Of a DNA stretch of 34,407 bases, positions 24,594 through 32,729 are shown piece by piece; positions within the stretch are counted from its first letter, which is position 1, and every line of letters starts with the position of its first letter. The stretch comes from an uncultured Alphaproteobacteria bacterium. Lineage in GTDB: Bacteria > Pseudomonadota > Alphaproteobacteria > Thalassobaculales > Thalassobaculaceae. The position numbers and the translations under genes were made by a program. The stretch spans positions 1-34,407 of the forward strand of contig CACITD010000027.1 in NCBI GenBank assembly GCA_902589475.1, given 5' to 3'. The notes beneath the pieces are model-generated. The model ran no database searches. It was not told where the DNA came from and saw nothing but the letters and a program-made list of their open reading frames with translations.

Positions 24594-25709
24594 ATGATTC
24601 AATCTCCACCCATTGGACTATCCCCTCGTTTGAGAAGCACTCCCTTTACCCAGCGAGTGGAAGAAGCCGGAGTATCAAGTTATACCGTTTATAATCATAT
24701 GCTACTTCCAACGAGTTTTGCATCGCTCGAAGCAGATTACGTGCACCTAAAAAATGCTGTTCAAATCTGGGATGTAGCCTGCGAACGTCAGATAGAGGTA
24801 ACAGGGCCAGACGCCGGGTGGCTTGTGCAAACGCTTACACCCAGAGATTTGTCAAATCTTAAGATTGGAAAATGTTATTACGTCCCGATGGTTGATGAAA
24901 ACGGAGGCATGCTGAATGACCCTGTCCTACTAAAATTACAGGAAAACAGATATTGGTTTTCAATCGCTGACTCAGACTTACTTTATTGGATAAAAGGACT
25001 TGCCTATGGGTTAGAACTAAATGTTAAAGTTAGAGAACCCGATGTTTCACCGCTTGGCATACAGGGGCCAAAGGCAGAAGATTTGATGGCTCAAATAGTC
25101 GGTGACCAGATAAAAAACTTACCCTTTTTCAACTTTAAACGCTTTAATTTTAACTCACTTGATCTATTGATCGCACGTTCCGGTTATTCAAAACAAGGTG
25201 GATTTGAAATCTACGTGGAAGATTCCAAATTGGGCGAACCTATCTGGGACATACTTTTTGAAGCTGGTGCAAATATGGATGTAAAAGCGGGTTGCCCCAA
25301 TCTAATAGAAAGAATAGAGGCCGGGCTTTTATCATATGGCAATGATATGACAAATGATCACACGCCACATCAAAGTGGGTTATCCAAATTTTGCGATACA
25401 AAAAAAGCCATTAAATGTGTTGGAAGGGATCCTCTTCTCGAGGAAATTGCTACGGGTCCTTGGCGACAAATACGTTTTCTTGAAATTCTGGGAAAGCCAC
25501 TTGCCCCTTGCAGAGATAGCTGGGACATTCGTAAAAATAATATTTTTGTGGGAAAAGTTACTTCGGCAGCTTGGTCTCCCGATTTTAAAACGAATGTGGC
25601 CATAGGTATGATCCATAGGGACCATTGGGAGCCAGGCACGGTATTAATTGTAGAAACACCCGATGGTTCTCGCGAACTTTTAATTAAAGACGGCCCAATG
25701 GTAACATAA
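24594..25709 (+). CDS. dmdA: DmdA-like dimethylsulfoniopropionate demethylase (GcvT/aminomethyltransferase family)
   Basis: A 371-residue member of the GcvT family closest in pattern to DmdA, which moves a methyl group from DMSP to tetrahydrofolate, leaving methylmercaptopropionate. Characteristic stretches are LRSTPFTQRVEEAG, TVYNHMLLPTSF, QIWDVACERQIEV, YYVPMVDENGGMLNDPV, FSIADSDLLYWIKG, DVSPLGIQGPKAEDLM, SGYSKQGGFEIYVED and IERIEAGLLSYGNDMTND. These match my memory of DmdA from marine Alphaproteobacteria better than glycine-cleavage T protein. I choose ATG 24594; GTG 24591 and TTG 24582 are just upstream and no clear ribosome binding site is present. Another methyltransferase of this family (dimethylglycine or sarcosine related) remains possible. 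The flanking GMC genes suggest a small pathway. Confidence 0.7.
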   Translation: MIQSPPIGLSPRLRSTPFTQRVEEAGVSSYTVYNHMLLPTSFASLEADYVHLKNAVQIWDVACERQIEVTGPDAGWLVQTLTPRDLSNLKIGKCYYVPMVDENGGMLNDPVLLKLQENRYWFSIADSDLLYWIKGLAYGLELNVKVREPDVSPLGIQGPKAEDLMAQIVGDQIKNLPFFNFKRFNFNSLDLLIARSGYSKQGGFEIYVEDSKLGEPIWDILFEAGANMDVKAGCPNLIERIEAGLLSYGNDMTNDHTPHQSGLSKFCDTKKAIKCVGRDPLLEEIATGPWRQIRFLEILGKPLAPCRDSWDIRKNNIFVGKVTSAAWSPDFKTNVAIGMIHRDHWEPGTVLIVETPDGSRELLIKDGPMVT

Positions 25710-25760
25710 AGCCTAATCGCTTTTCTATTTCCTTAAAAAAATATTAGAATTATAGTTGTT

Positions 25761-25779
25761 AGTCGGAGAACGGCCGACT
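25761..25779. promoter_or_regulatory. inverted repeat upstream of the second GMC gene
   Basis: AGTCGG, seven bases, CCGACT, with a further CCGAC just downstream. It lies about 40 bases before the GMC start. It could be an operator or a weak hairpin in the leader. Confidence 0.3.
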
Positions 25780-25817
25780 TAACCGACCAACTCGGATTTT
25801 GATAAGGATATACGATA

Positions 25818-27407
25818 ATGTACAATGAAACCTATGACTTCGTCATAGTAGGAGCCGGTTCAGCAGGAGCAGCTTTAGCAAATCGATTATCTGAAAAACC
25901 GACAAACAAAGTTCTTTTACTGGAAGCAGGTCCTTCGCCTAATATTTGGTCTAGTATACCGGTTGGTTATGCGAAATTAATCAATAATCCCAAGTACAAT
26001 TGGTGCTATTCATCTCAGAGAGAGTTGAACACTAACAATCGATCGCTGCCTGTACCACGAGGGAAAACATTAGGAGGCTCCAGTTCGATAAACGGGCTAG
26101 TTTTTGTTCGAGGTCAATCACATGACTACAACACATGGGCACAACTTGGAAATAAGGGGTGGAGCTACGAGGAAGTGTTACCTGTCTTCAAACGCATGGA
26201 GAATTATGATGGCGGTGATGACAAATATAGAGGCCGCTCCGGCCCGCTAAAGGTGACCGATCCCGATGAATCAGGCCTCTTATATGAAACAATAATGAGC
26301 GCAGCCCAGCAAGTTGGGATTTCTAGAAACTCTGACTACAACGGTGAAGAACAAGAAGGTATTGCCATGAGCCAAGCGACTATTTCTAATGGTCGTCGCA
26401 TGAGCACCGCTTATTGTTATTTAAACCCAATCAAACATCGAAAAAATCTAATTATTTTAAGTGATGCTCAAACCTCATCACTCATACTTGAGGGGAATAA
26501 ATGTACGGGTGTTGAATTTCATCACAAAAACAAAACCAGAAAGGTAAATGCCTCCAGGGAAGTTGTACTATGCGCAGGGACGATTAATTCACCGCAGCTT
26601 CTTGAACTGTCCGGCATCGGATGCCCCGACCTTTTAAAAAAGGTAGGAATAAGAGTTAAACATGAATTAAAAGGCGTTGGCGAAAACCTTCGAGACCATT
26701 ATGCACCTAGAACACGTTGGCTTATTGGCAAACAAGGCGTCACCTATAACGATAAAGCCAGAGGTTTAGGCTTATTATGGCAAGGCTTTCGTTTTATTTT
26801 TCAACAAAAAGGTTTGATGGCAAACCCAATTGCTCCGATGCGTGCCTTTGTTAAAACCAGAGAAGGATTAGAGGCCCCAGATGCGTTACTAGGATGGGTT
26901 CCCCTTTTATACGAGCCGAATTACAAACTCTCAAAAACGTCAGGAGTAACTTGCTACGCTCATGCAATGCGGCCCGAAAGCACTGGATCGATCCATATAA
27001 ATTCAAAAAATACGACCGATCCACCGATCATAAAATTTAACTTTCTTTCAACAGAGATTGATATTGATGTTACATTAAAGGCTATACGGATTGCTAGATC
27101 AATCATGACAGCCCCTGTAATGGAACCACTTCAAATAACTGAAGCCTCACCGGGTAACGATAAAGTAAGCGATGCCGAACTGTTAGACTGGGCAAAAGAA
27201 GTTGGCGAGACCACGTATCATCCTGTCGGCACGTGTAAAATGGGGGCTGATAAGATGGCTGTTGTGGACCACCAACTTCGTGTTCATGGTATAGATGGAC
27301 TTAGGGTAGCAGACGCTTCGATAATGCCGACACAGGTGTCAGGAAACACCAATGCCCCAAGCATAATGATTGGCGAGAAGGCAGCAGATCTAATTCTAGC
27401 TGCGTAA
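25818..27407 (+). CDS. GMC-family FAD-dependent alcohol/choline dehydrogenase, copy 2
   Basis: A 529-residue GMC oxidoreductase, paralogous to the copy at 20527-22158. The FAD loop is VGAGSAGAA (Gly12-Gly17), GMC signature 1 PRGKTLGGSSSINGL, signature 2 CAGTINSPQLLELSGIG, and the catalytic His468 in TTYHPVGTCKMG followed by GNTNAPS. AAGGATA supplies the ribosome binding site. The start is 108 bases after the DmdA-like gene on the same strand. Strong conservation with copy 1 around the FAD and active site, but different loops (PSPNIWSS against EGSDYFWSR), suggests a duplication followed by change in substrate. It is convergent with the molybdenum hydroxylase gene. Confidence 0.9.
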   Translation: MYNETYDFVIVGAGSAGAALANRLSEKPTNKVLLLEAGPSPNIWSSIPVGYAKLINNPKYNWCYSSQRELNTNNRSLPVPRGKTLGGSSSINGLVFVRGQSHDYNTWAQLGNKGWSYEEVLPVFKRMENYDGGDDKYRGRSGPLKVTDPDESGLLYETIMSAAQQVGISRNSDYNGEEQEGIAMSQATISNGRRMSTAYCYLNPIKHRKNLIILSDAQTSSLILEGNKCTGVEFHHKNKTRKVNASREVVLCAGTINSPQLLELSGIGCPDLLKKVGIRVKHELKGVGENLRDHYAPRTRWLIGKQGVTYNDKARGLGLLWQGFRFIFQQKGLMANPIAPMRAFVKTREGLEAPDALLGWVPLLYEPNYKLSKTSGVTCYAHAMRPESTGSIHINSKNTTDPPIIKFNFLSTEIDIDVTLKAIRIARSIMTAPVMEPLQITEASPGNDKVSDAELLDWAKEVGETTYHPVGTCKMGADKMAVVDHQLRVHGIDGLRVADASIMPTQVSGNTNAPSIMIGEKAADLILAA

Positions 27408-27433
27408 AAATTTTGCTCGTATTTTGAAAACAT

Positions 27434-27458
27434 AAGTCGCTTACCTAGGTAAAGACTT
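27434..27458. terminator. hairpin between convergent GMC and molybdenum-hydroxylase genes
   Basis: AAGTC-GC-TTAC, loop CTAG, GTAA-A-GACTT: 9 pairs with a small internal loop; the centre TTACCTAGGTAA is a perfect 12-bp palindrome. It lies in the 69-base gap between two converging genes, where a two-way terminator is expected, but has no T-run. Confidence 0.35.
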
Positions 27459-27476
27459 CCAAGCTACCTATTCCTG

Positions 27477-29774
27477 TTAAGACCTTAACAGTTGCCAAAT
27501 CTTCGACGATGTCACTGGCCCATCCAAATGAGAAACGCCATATTCAGATAGTGCATCAACTATAGCATTTATAATAGCTGGCGTGGCGGCAATCGTACCA
27601 CCTTCACCACAACCCTTTACTCCTAAGGGATTTGTTGTGCACGTAGTACTCTTCAATTCAATTTGATAATCTAATAGGTCGTCGGCTCTTGCTACGGAAT
27701 AATCCATAAAAGAACCAGTCAAGGTTTGTCCCGACTCTGGATCAAACATCACCCCTTCTAGTAATGCTTGTCCAATTCCATTTGTTACAGCACCATGAAC
27801 TTGTCCTTCTACTAATAAAGGGTTAACGATTACGCCATAATCATCAACAACTAAATATCTATTCAATTTTACTTTTCCAGTTTCACTATCCACTTCCAGT
27901 TCAGCCGCGTGAACGCCATTTGGAAATGTCATAGCCTGTCTTTCCCAAAGGTTGTATGTGTCCAATGAAGAGCCATTTTTTTCAGCTGCAGCCGCTAATT
28001 CAAATAAACCGACTTCGCGATCGGTTCCATCCACAATGAACCTTCCATTTTCAAATATGATATCCTGTACAGCTACTTCTAAAACATTAGCAGTTAATTG
28101 CTTACCCTTTTTAATCACCTCGGCAGCAGCATAATAAAGGGCGCTCCCTCCCATGTAAGTTGCTCGCGAACTTCCATGTCCCCCCCCTGTTTCAATTAAA
28201 TCTGTATCTGCCTGCTTTAAATTGATAACGTCGCCTGAAACTCCAAAGTATTTGGCTAGGATCTGAGGAAATGTTGTTTCGTGGCCCTGTCCTATAGATT
28301 GTGTTCCCGTCACAATATCAATACGTGAGCCCGATATAAATCGAATTTCTACGTTCTCTGCTGGAGCACCACCTGTACCCTTGATGAAACAAGCCACACC
28401 TAACCCTCTTAAAAACCCTCTCTTCTTACTTTCATTTTTTCTTTCTTCAAATCCTGCTAAATCAACGCGTGTCATTAACTGTTCAAAGATTCCCGGAAAG
28501 TCACCGCTATCAATCGACCCCCCAAGAACATCAGTAAATGGCATATCTCCTTTATTAATAAAGTTTTTTTTCCTAAGTTCTAATCGATCCAAATTGTATT
28601 TTAGTGCGGCGGCGTCTATTAGGCGCTCTAAAATCAAATTCGTCTCTGCGTAGCCTGGACCTCTGAAGACACCAGTCGGTGTCTTGTTTGTAAATGCAGC
28701 CGAGATGTTTAGACAGATGCTAGGGATCTTGTACACAGTGCCGGGTAAGTTAGCATATTGAACAACTTGCACGCCGCCCGACGATCCAACCATATAAGCG
28801 CCAAGGTTTGCGACGCTATTTATTTCTAAAGCAATAAACTTTCCATCATCCCCTATAGCTAAACGCGATACTGAGTAATGATCCCGAGCTTGGTGATCGC
28901 TAATGAAAAGTTCACTGCGGGTGGCTGTCCATCGTACTGGTTTATTAATTTTTTTTGATGCCCACGCGACAAGGGCATACTCAGGATAGCAAAAATTCTT
29001 TGACCCAAATCCACCGCCTACATCAAACGCTTTAAAACGAACGGAATTGCGATCAACATCTAGCATACTAGCGACCGTATCTCGCATTACGTGAATGTTC
29101 TGACTTGAAGCATAGATGGTGTATTTATTCGTGTCCTGATCCCACAACGCAATCGCTCCGCGCGGCTCCATGGGATTACTCACGATACGATTATTATTTA
29201 TATTAAGCTCAATAACATGTTTTGCTTTAGAGAAAATCACCTCTATATTTTCGTTACTACTACAACGCCAGTTAAGACATAAATTTGTTCCAAGCACCTC
29301 AGCTACAAGTGGACTATTCTCGTTTAACGCCTCCTGAGCCGACAATACGAATGGCAAAACATCATAATCAACCTTAATTAAATGAACCGCATCAAGTGCC
29401 GCATACATTGATTTAGCTAAGACAAGTAAAACCGGTTCACCTACATATCGAACAAATTTTTTAGCAAGTAGTGGTTGCGGAATGAAGTTAAATGGATGCG
29501 TGGTATTAGGATTAATTGTGATAAATGGCGGCATAGACCTGAGGCCATCATTTTCAACATCCTCTGCACTTAAGATAGCTACTACACCAGGTACATTTAA
29601 CGCGGCCTCTGTTTTTATTTTTTTTATTTTCGCGTGTGGGTGAGGTGACCTTACAAAGACAGCGCAATATTCTTCGTCAAAAAATACATCATCAAGATAT
29701 TCACCACCACCAGTCAGAAACCGTTTGTCTTCTCGCCGCTTTACTGAACCGCCGTTCAAATGCATCTCTTTCAA
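27477..29774 (-). CDS. xanthine dehydrogenase/CoxL-family molybdopterin-binding large subunit (orphan)
   Basis: A 765-residue molybdenum-cofactor subunit of the xanthine dehydrogenase/CO dehydrogenase family. Visible features are GSVKRREDKRFLTGGGEY at the N-terminus, the cofactor-binding VGGGFGSK (252-259), the active-site loop GVFRGPGYAE (368-377), QSIGQGHETTF, and the catalytic Glu724 in GCGEGG near the C-terminus. The loop is not the CO-dehydrogenase form I type (AYRCSFR), so aldehydes or N-heterocycles are likelier substrates than CO. The iron-sulfur (CoxS) and FAD (CoxM) subunits expected next to it are absent from the window. TTG 29774 has GGGA upstream; ATG 29765 is an alternative. It is the last gene of a five-gene run, 26 bases after a nitroreductase gene. 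Confidence 0.83.
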   Translation of the reverse strand: MKEMHLNGGSVKRREDKRFLTGGGEYLDDVFFDEEYCAVFVRSPHPHAKIKKIKTEAALNVPGVVAILSAEDVENDGLRSMPPFITINPNTTHPFNFIPQPLLAKKFVRYVGEPVLLVLAKSMYAALDAVHLIKVDYDVLPFVLSAQEALNENSPLVAEVLGTNLCLNWRCSSNENIEVIFSKAKHVIELNINNNRIVSNPMEPRGAIALWDQDTNKYTIYASSQNIHVMRDTVASMLDVDRNSVRFKAFDVGGGFGSKNFCYPEYALVAWASKKINKPVRWTATRSELFISDHQARDHYSVSRLAIGDDGKFIALEINSVANLGAYMVGSSGGVQVVQYANLPGTVYKIPSICLNISAAFTNKTPTGVFRGPGYAETNLILERLIDAAALKYNLDRLELRKKNFINKGDMPFTDVLGGSIDSGDFPGIFEQLMTRVDLAGFEERKNESKKRGFLRGLGVACFIKGTGGAPAENVEIRFISGSRIDIVTGTQSIGQGHETTFPQILAKYFGVSGDVINLKQADTDLIETGGGHGSSRATYMGGSALYYAAAEVIKKGKQLTANVLEVAVQDIIFENGRFIVDGTDREVGLFELAAAAEKNGSSLDTYNLWERQAMTFPNGVHAAELEVDSETGKVKLNRYLVVDDYGVIVNPLLVEGQVHGAVTNGIGQALLEGVMFDPESGQTLTGSFMDYSVARADDLLDYQIELKSTTCTTNPLGVKGCGEGGTIAATPAIINAIVDALSEYGVSHLDGPVTSSKIWQLLRS

Positions 29775-29800
29775 GGAAATCCCAATCGTTCAAAAAGTGG

Positions 29801-30637
29801 TTAACGCAAAGGAAATCCCATTGAATGAAGAACGCTAATAAGTTTTTCCCTGCCATTCATACCACTTAGTTTTCCCATTCGAGCCAATACCTTTTTAGTC
29901 CAAGTGTCTGCTGCTATTTCGTGACGAGCTGAAAATTCGGCCATTTCCTTATCATATTGCGCTCGTAACTCCTGTTCGCCGTCAAAACCATATTCTTCTT
30001 GAAAAACTACAGCAGGCTGAGGTAACCGCGGTTTAATCTCTCCTTCTCCATCAGTCGTCGCATATCCTAGACACAGCCCGAAGACAGGGAACACCATCGA
30101 TGGTAAGTTGAATAACTCACCTACCTTCTCCGGATTGTTACGCATCGCTCCAATATAAACTGTTGAAAGCCCTAAAGATTCTGCTGCAACAACCGCATTT
30201 TGTGCCGCTAACGCCGCATCAATAGCTGCCACTAAGAACGTTTCAACATAGGGGTTAACAACCATTTCCACCCCTTCTTGGTTACCTAATCTTTCATTGC
30301 GCGACAAGTCAGCCAGCCATACAAGAAACAATGGACATTGCTCTATATGTTTCTGGCCTCCCGCAATTTTAGCCAATTCTTTTTTCTTGTCAGAATCGGT
30401 AGTCGATACAACTGACCATACCTGCATATTAGAACTAGTCGCGGCAGATTGAGCCGCGGCCATTAATGTCTCTAAGGCGAAATCGGGTAATTTTTCTTTC
30501 TTATATGACCTTACCGAGCGATGTGAGAGAATTGCTCCAACAACATCATTCCAAGGTCCTTTAGTAGGCGAGTTAACTTCACCATAGCGTTTTTTCAGTG
30601 CTTCGTTTTGAGGCAAACTTGTATTACTTAAACCCAT
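29801..30637 (-). CDS. nitroreductase family NAD(P)H:FMN oxidoreductase (NfsA-like)
   Basis: A 278-residue nitroreductase-fold flavoprotein. FMN-binding features are ILSHRSVRSYKKEKLPD at the N-terminus, AAAQSAATSSNMQVW, and AAQNAVVAAESLGLSTVYIGA in the dimer core, with PVFGLCLGY next. The C-terminal extension of about 80 residues is typical of the NfsA type. Such enzymes reduce nitro groups, quinones or other electron-poor compounds by two-electron steps. ATG 30637 has AGGTG six bases upstream; a GTG three codons earlier lacks one. It lies between an Old Yellow Enzyme gene (35 bases upstream) and the molybdenum hydroxylase (26 bases downstream), so all three flavin or molybdenum enzymes probably share an mRNA. 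The substrate is unknown. Confidence 0.85.
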   Translation of the reverse strand: MGLSNTSLPQNEALKKRYGEVNSPTKGPWNDVVGAILSHRSVRSYKKEKLPDFALETLMAAAQSAATSSNMQVWSVVSTTDSDKKKELAKIAGGQKHIEQCPLFLVWLADLSRNERLGNQEGVEMVVNPYVETFLVAAIDAALAAQNAVVAAESLGLSTVYIGAMRNNPEKVGELFNLPSMVFPVFGLCLGYATTDGEGEIKPRLPQPAVVFQEEYGFDGEQELRAQYDKEMAEFSARHEIAADTWTKKVLARMGKLSGMNGREKLISVLHSMGFPLR

Positions 30638-30672
30638 TTCATTCACCTACTTTTAATCCAAAGTCTAAATTA

Positions 30673-31833
30673 TCATCTATCATTTTTCTCTAAATCCGCG
30701 CGACGTGTTATCGCCCAACGATACTGGTCTGGCCATCCTTCCAGCGCAGTTTCATTTTTTAACGTTTCCGCTGCATGCAACCCCCAAAAAGGGTTGTACA
30801 TTAATTCACGCCCTATTCCGATCAGATCTGCGTCTCGATCTCTAAGAATTGTCTCAGCTTGTTCTGCATCAATAATGCGGCCTACTGCCATTGTTTTTAT
30901 CTCTGCTTCTTTCTTAATTTCAGAGGCATAAGGAACTTGGAATCCCCGCGGGCGCTCACCGGAACTTTTTATTGGTGTCCCGTCATCCTTAGCCCTGAAA
31001 GCAGGAGCTCCGGTTATGCCACCAGCCGAACAGTCTATCACATCAACCCCGATTGATTTCAAAGCCCTTGAGAGGACGACCGAGTCGTCGAGTTCCCAAC
31101 CATTATTATCAACTGCAGAGACCCTAAAAAAAAGAGGTAGTTCCTTTGGCCAACTGGCTCTTACCGCTTTGGCTACTTCAAGAGCAAAACGCATACGACC
31201 TCCCAAGTCCCCACCATATTTATCATTTCGTTGGTTACTCAAAGGCGATAGGAAACTGTGTATTAAGTATCCATGTGCGCCGTGTATCTCCAAAACTTTA
31301 AAACCAGCTTCGGCTGACCTCCTTGCACTATCAGCAAATGCGCCAACCAATTCAGATATCTCGCCTTCACTCATCGCTTTTGGTGTCTGCCAACCATCAG
31401 CTAATGGGACAGCCGACGCTCCAACCACCTGCCAACCGGGGTCACCCCAAGTACTATCGCCGATGTCAACAGGCTTTCCACCATCCCAGGGGGGACTTGC
31501 CGAAGCCTTGCGGCCCGCGTGAGCAATTTGTATCCCTGGCACTGACCCCATAGAACTAATAAACCTTGTTATAGGTTTTAGTGCATTCGCTTGTTCATCC
31601 GTCCATATCCCTAAACAACGTGGCGTAATTCTACCTCGAGGCTCTACAGCCGTTGCTTCCGCAAAGACTAGCCCTACTCCACCACGAGCAAACGTAGTCA
31701 GATGAGCAAATTGCCAATCAGAAGCTACACCGCTATTCGCGGAATACATGCAAAGTGGGGATAAGACAATGCGGTTAGGGAGCGTTACCTCTCGTATTTT
31801 TAGAGGTTCGAAAAGTAGTGGGTCAGTTGCCAT
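30673..31833 (-). CDS. Old Yellow Enzyme family NADH:flavin oxidoreductase (YqjM type)
   Basis: A 386-residue FMN TIM-barrel ene-reductase. The YqjM-class N-terminus is LSPLCMYSA with Cys28 and Tyr30, followed by ASDWQFAHLTTFARGGVGLVF. The substrate-binding pair and barrel motifs are visible in QIAHAGRKAS, EIHGAHGYLIHSFLSPLSNQR and the closing IGIGRELMYNPFWG. These enzymes reduce activated C=C bonds with NAD(P)H. AAGGT upstream supplies a ribosome binding site. It is followed by the nitroreductase gene on the same strand and preceded by a PhyH gene (74 bases). Degradation of an unsaturated carbonyl or N-heterocyclic compound by the five-gene cluster would fit. Confidence 0.9.
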   Translation of the reverse strand: MATDPLLFEPLKIREVTLPNRIVLSPLCMYSANSGVASDWQFAHLTTFARGGVGLVFAEATAVEPRGRITPRCLGIWTDEQANALKPITRFISSMGSVPGIQIAHAGRKASASPPWDGGKPVDIGDSTWGDPGWQVVGASAVPLADGWQTPKAMSEGEISELVGAFADSARRSAEAGFKVLEIHGAHGYLIHSFLSPLSNQRNDKYGGDLGGRMRFALEVAKAVRASWPKELPLFFRVSAVDNNGWELDDSVVLSRALKSIGVDVIDCSAGGITGAPAFRAKDDGTPIKSSGERPRGFQVPYASEIKKEAEIKTMAVGRIIDAEQAETILRDRDADLIGIGRELMYNPFWGLHAAETLKNETALEGWPDQYRWAITRRADLEKNDR

Positions 31834-31907
31834 TAAATATTTACCTTTTTTAATTGGAGTATTAATTGATTATGAATGCTTATAAAACCTCGGTTATTTT
31901 TTAACTA

Positions 31908-32726
31908 TTATTTCCCCTGTGCGGAAAATGATCCGCCGTGGCCTAATTTAAAATCATTTTCACCAGACAAATCCTTTCCCCTCGCCATCCATAACGGCTT
32001 ACCAGCCCAGTCCACCGGATATCCAGCAAAAGGAATCTTTAAGTCACGACGTAAAACTGAGCTAGAAGGCATATATCTTACTGTGAAGCCTGCACGTCTA
32101 CAACCCGATGTATTCACGTCAGAGCCGTGCACGAGATATACATCATGCAAAGAAAACTGACCGGCCTCAAGTTCAATATATTCAGTCTCCGTTTCGTCAA
32201 CGCGATCATCTTTAATGGCCTGATTTAATACCAAATTTTTTCTGTGCTCTACTTTGTGTTTAAAATGAACACCGTTCTTATGCGAGCCTGGCACTACTTT
32301 CAAACAACCATTGCGCCTATCCGAGTCATCGAGTGCCAGCCAAAGTGTGCAAGTTGCAAGGGGTCGTATAGGCCAATATTGACCATCCTGATGCATGGGT
32401 ACTTCCATACCATCATCGCCAGGCTTACAGAATAGTTGAACACCCCACATAATGATGTGATTACCCAAAATACTGCTCACCGGATCCACAAGCTCATTAT
32501 CAAGAGCTACATCCAAAAATGTCTTGTGCCCATTCGTGTCTCCGGCTCTGGTTTTCGATGTGTGAATAGACGCCAATTGCTCTGGGCGCACGTGGGGGTT
32601 ATCTCTTAATGTATCTTCTAAGGCTTCACGCAAACGCTGAATTATTTCGTCCGAGATCCTAAACTTGGGAATGACGAAACCTTTTTCCCTATATAAATTT
32701 ATTTCTGCTTTTGATAATTTTACCAT
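31908..32726 (-). CDS. phytanoyl-CoA dioxygenase (PhyH) family Fe(II)/2-oxoglutarate oxygenase
   Basis: A 272-residue PhyH-family oxygenase. The iron ligands are His112 and Asp114 in PMHQDGQYWP and His200 in YLVHGSDVN, with the 2-oxoglutarate-binding Arg211 in CRRAGFTVRYMP. CLKVVPGSHKNG is the usual strand before the loop. Bacterial members hydroxylate varied small molecules, not only phytanoyl-CoA. The ATG at 32726 lies three bases after the stop of the 3-hydroxyisobutyrate-dehydrogenase-like gene, so translation is coupled. It is the second oxygenase of this type in the window; the TauD-family one is unrelated in sequence. The substrate is unknown. Confidence 0.87.
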   Translation of the reverse strand: MVKLSKAEINLYREKGFVIPKFRISDEIIQRLREALEDTLRDNPHVRPEQLASIHTSKTRAGDTNGHKTFLDVALDNELVDPVSSILGNHIIMWGVQLFCKPGDDGMEVPMHQDGQYWPIRPLATCTLWLALDDSDRRNGCLKVVPGSHKNGVHFKHKVEHRKNLVLNQAIKDDRVDETETEYIELEAGQFSLHDVYLVHGSDVNTSGCRRAGFTVRYMPSSSVLRRDLKIPFAGYPVDWAGKPLWMARGKDLSGENDFKLGHGGSFSAQGK

Positions 32727-32729
32727 ACC

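Noticed and set aside
31016-31522. 168-residue open frame on the plus strand
   Set aside because: Antisense to the Old Yellow Enzyme gene, with biased Ser/Pro composition.
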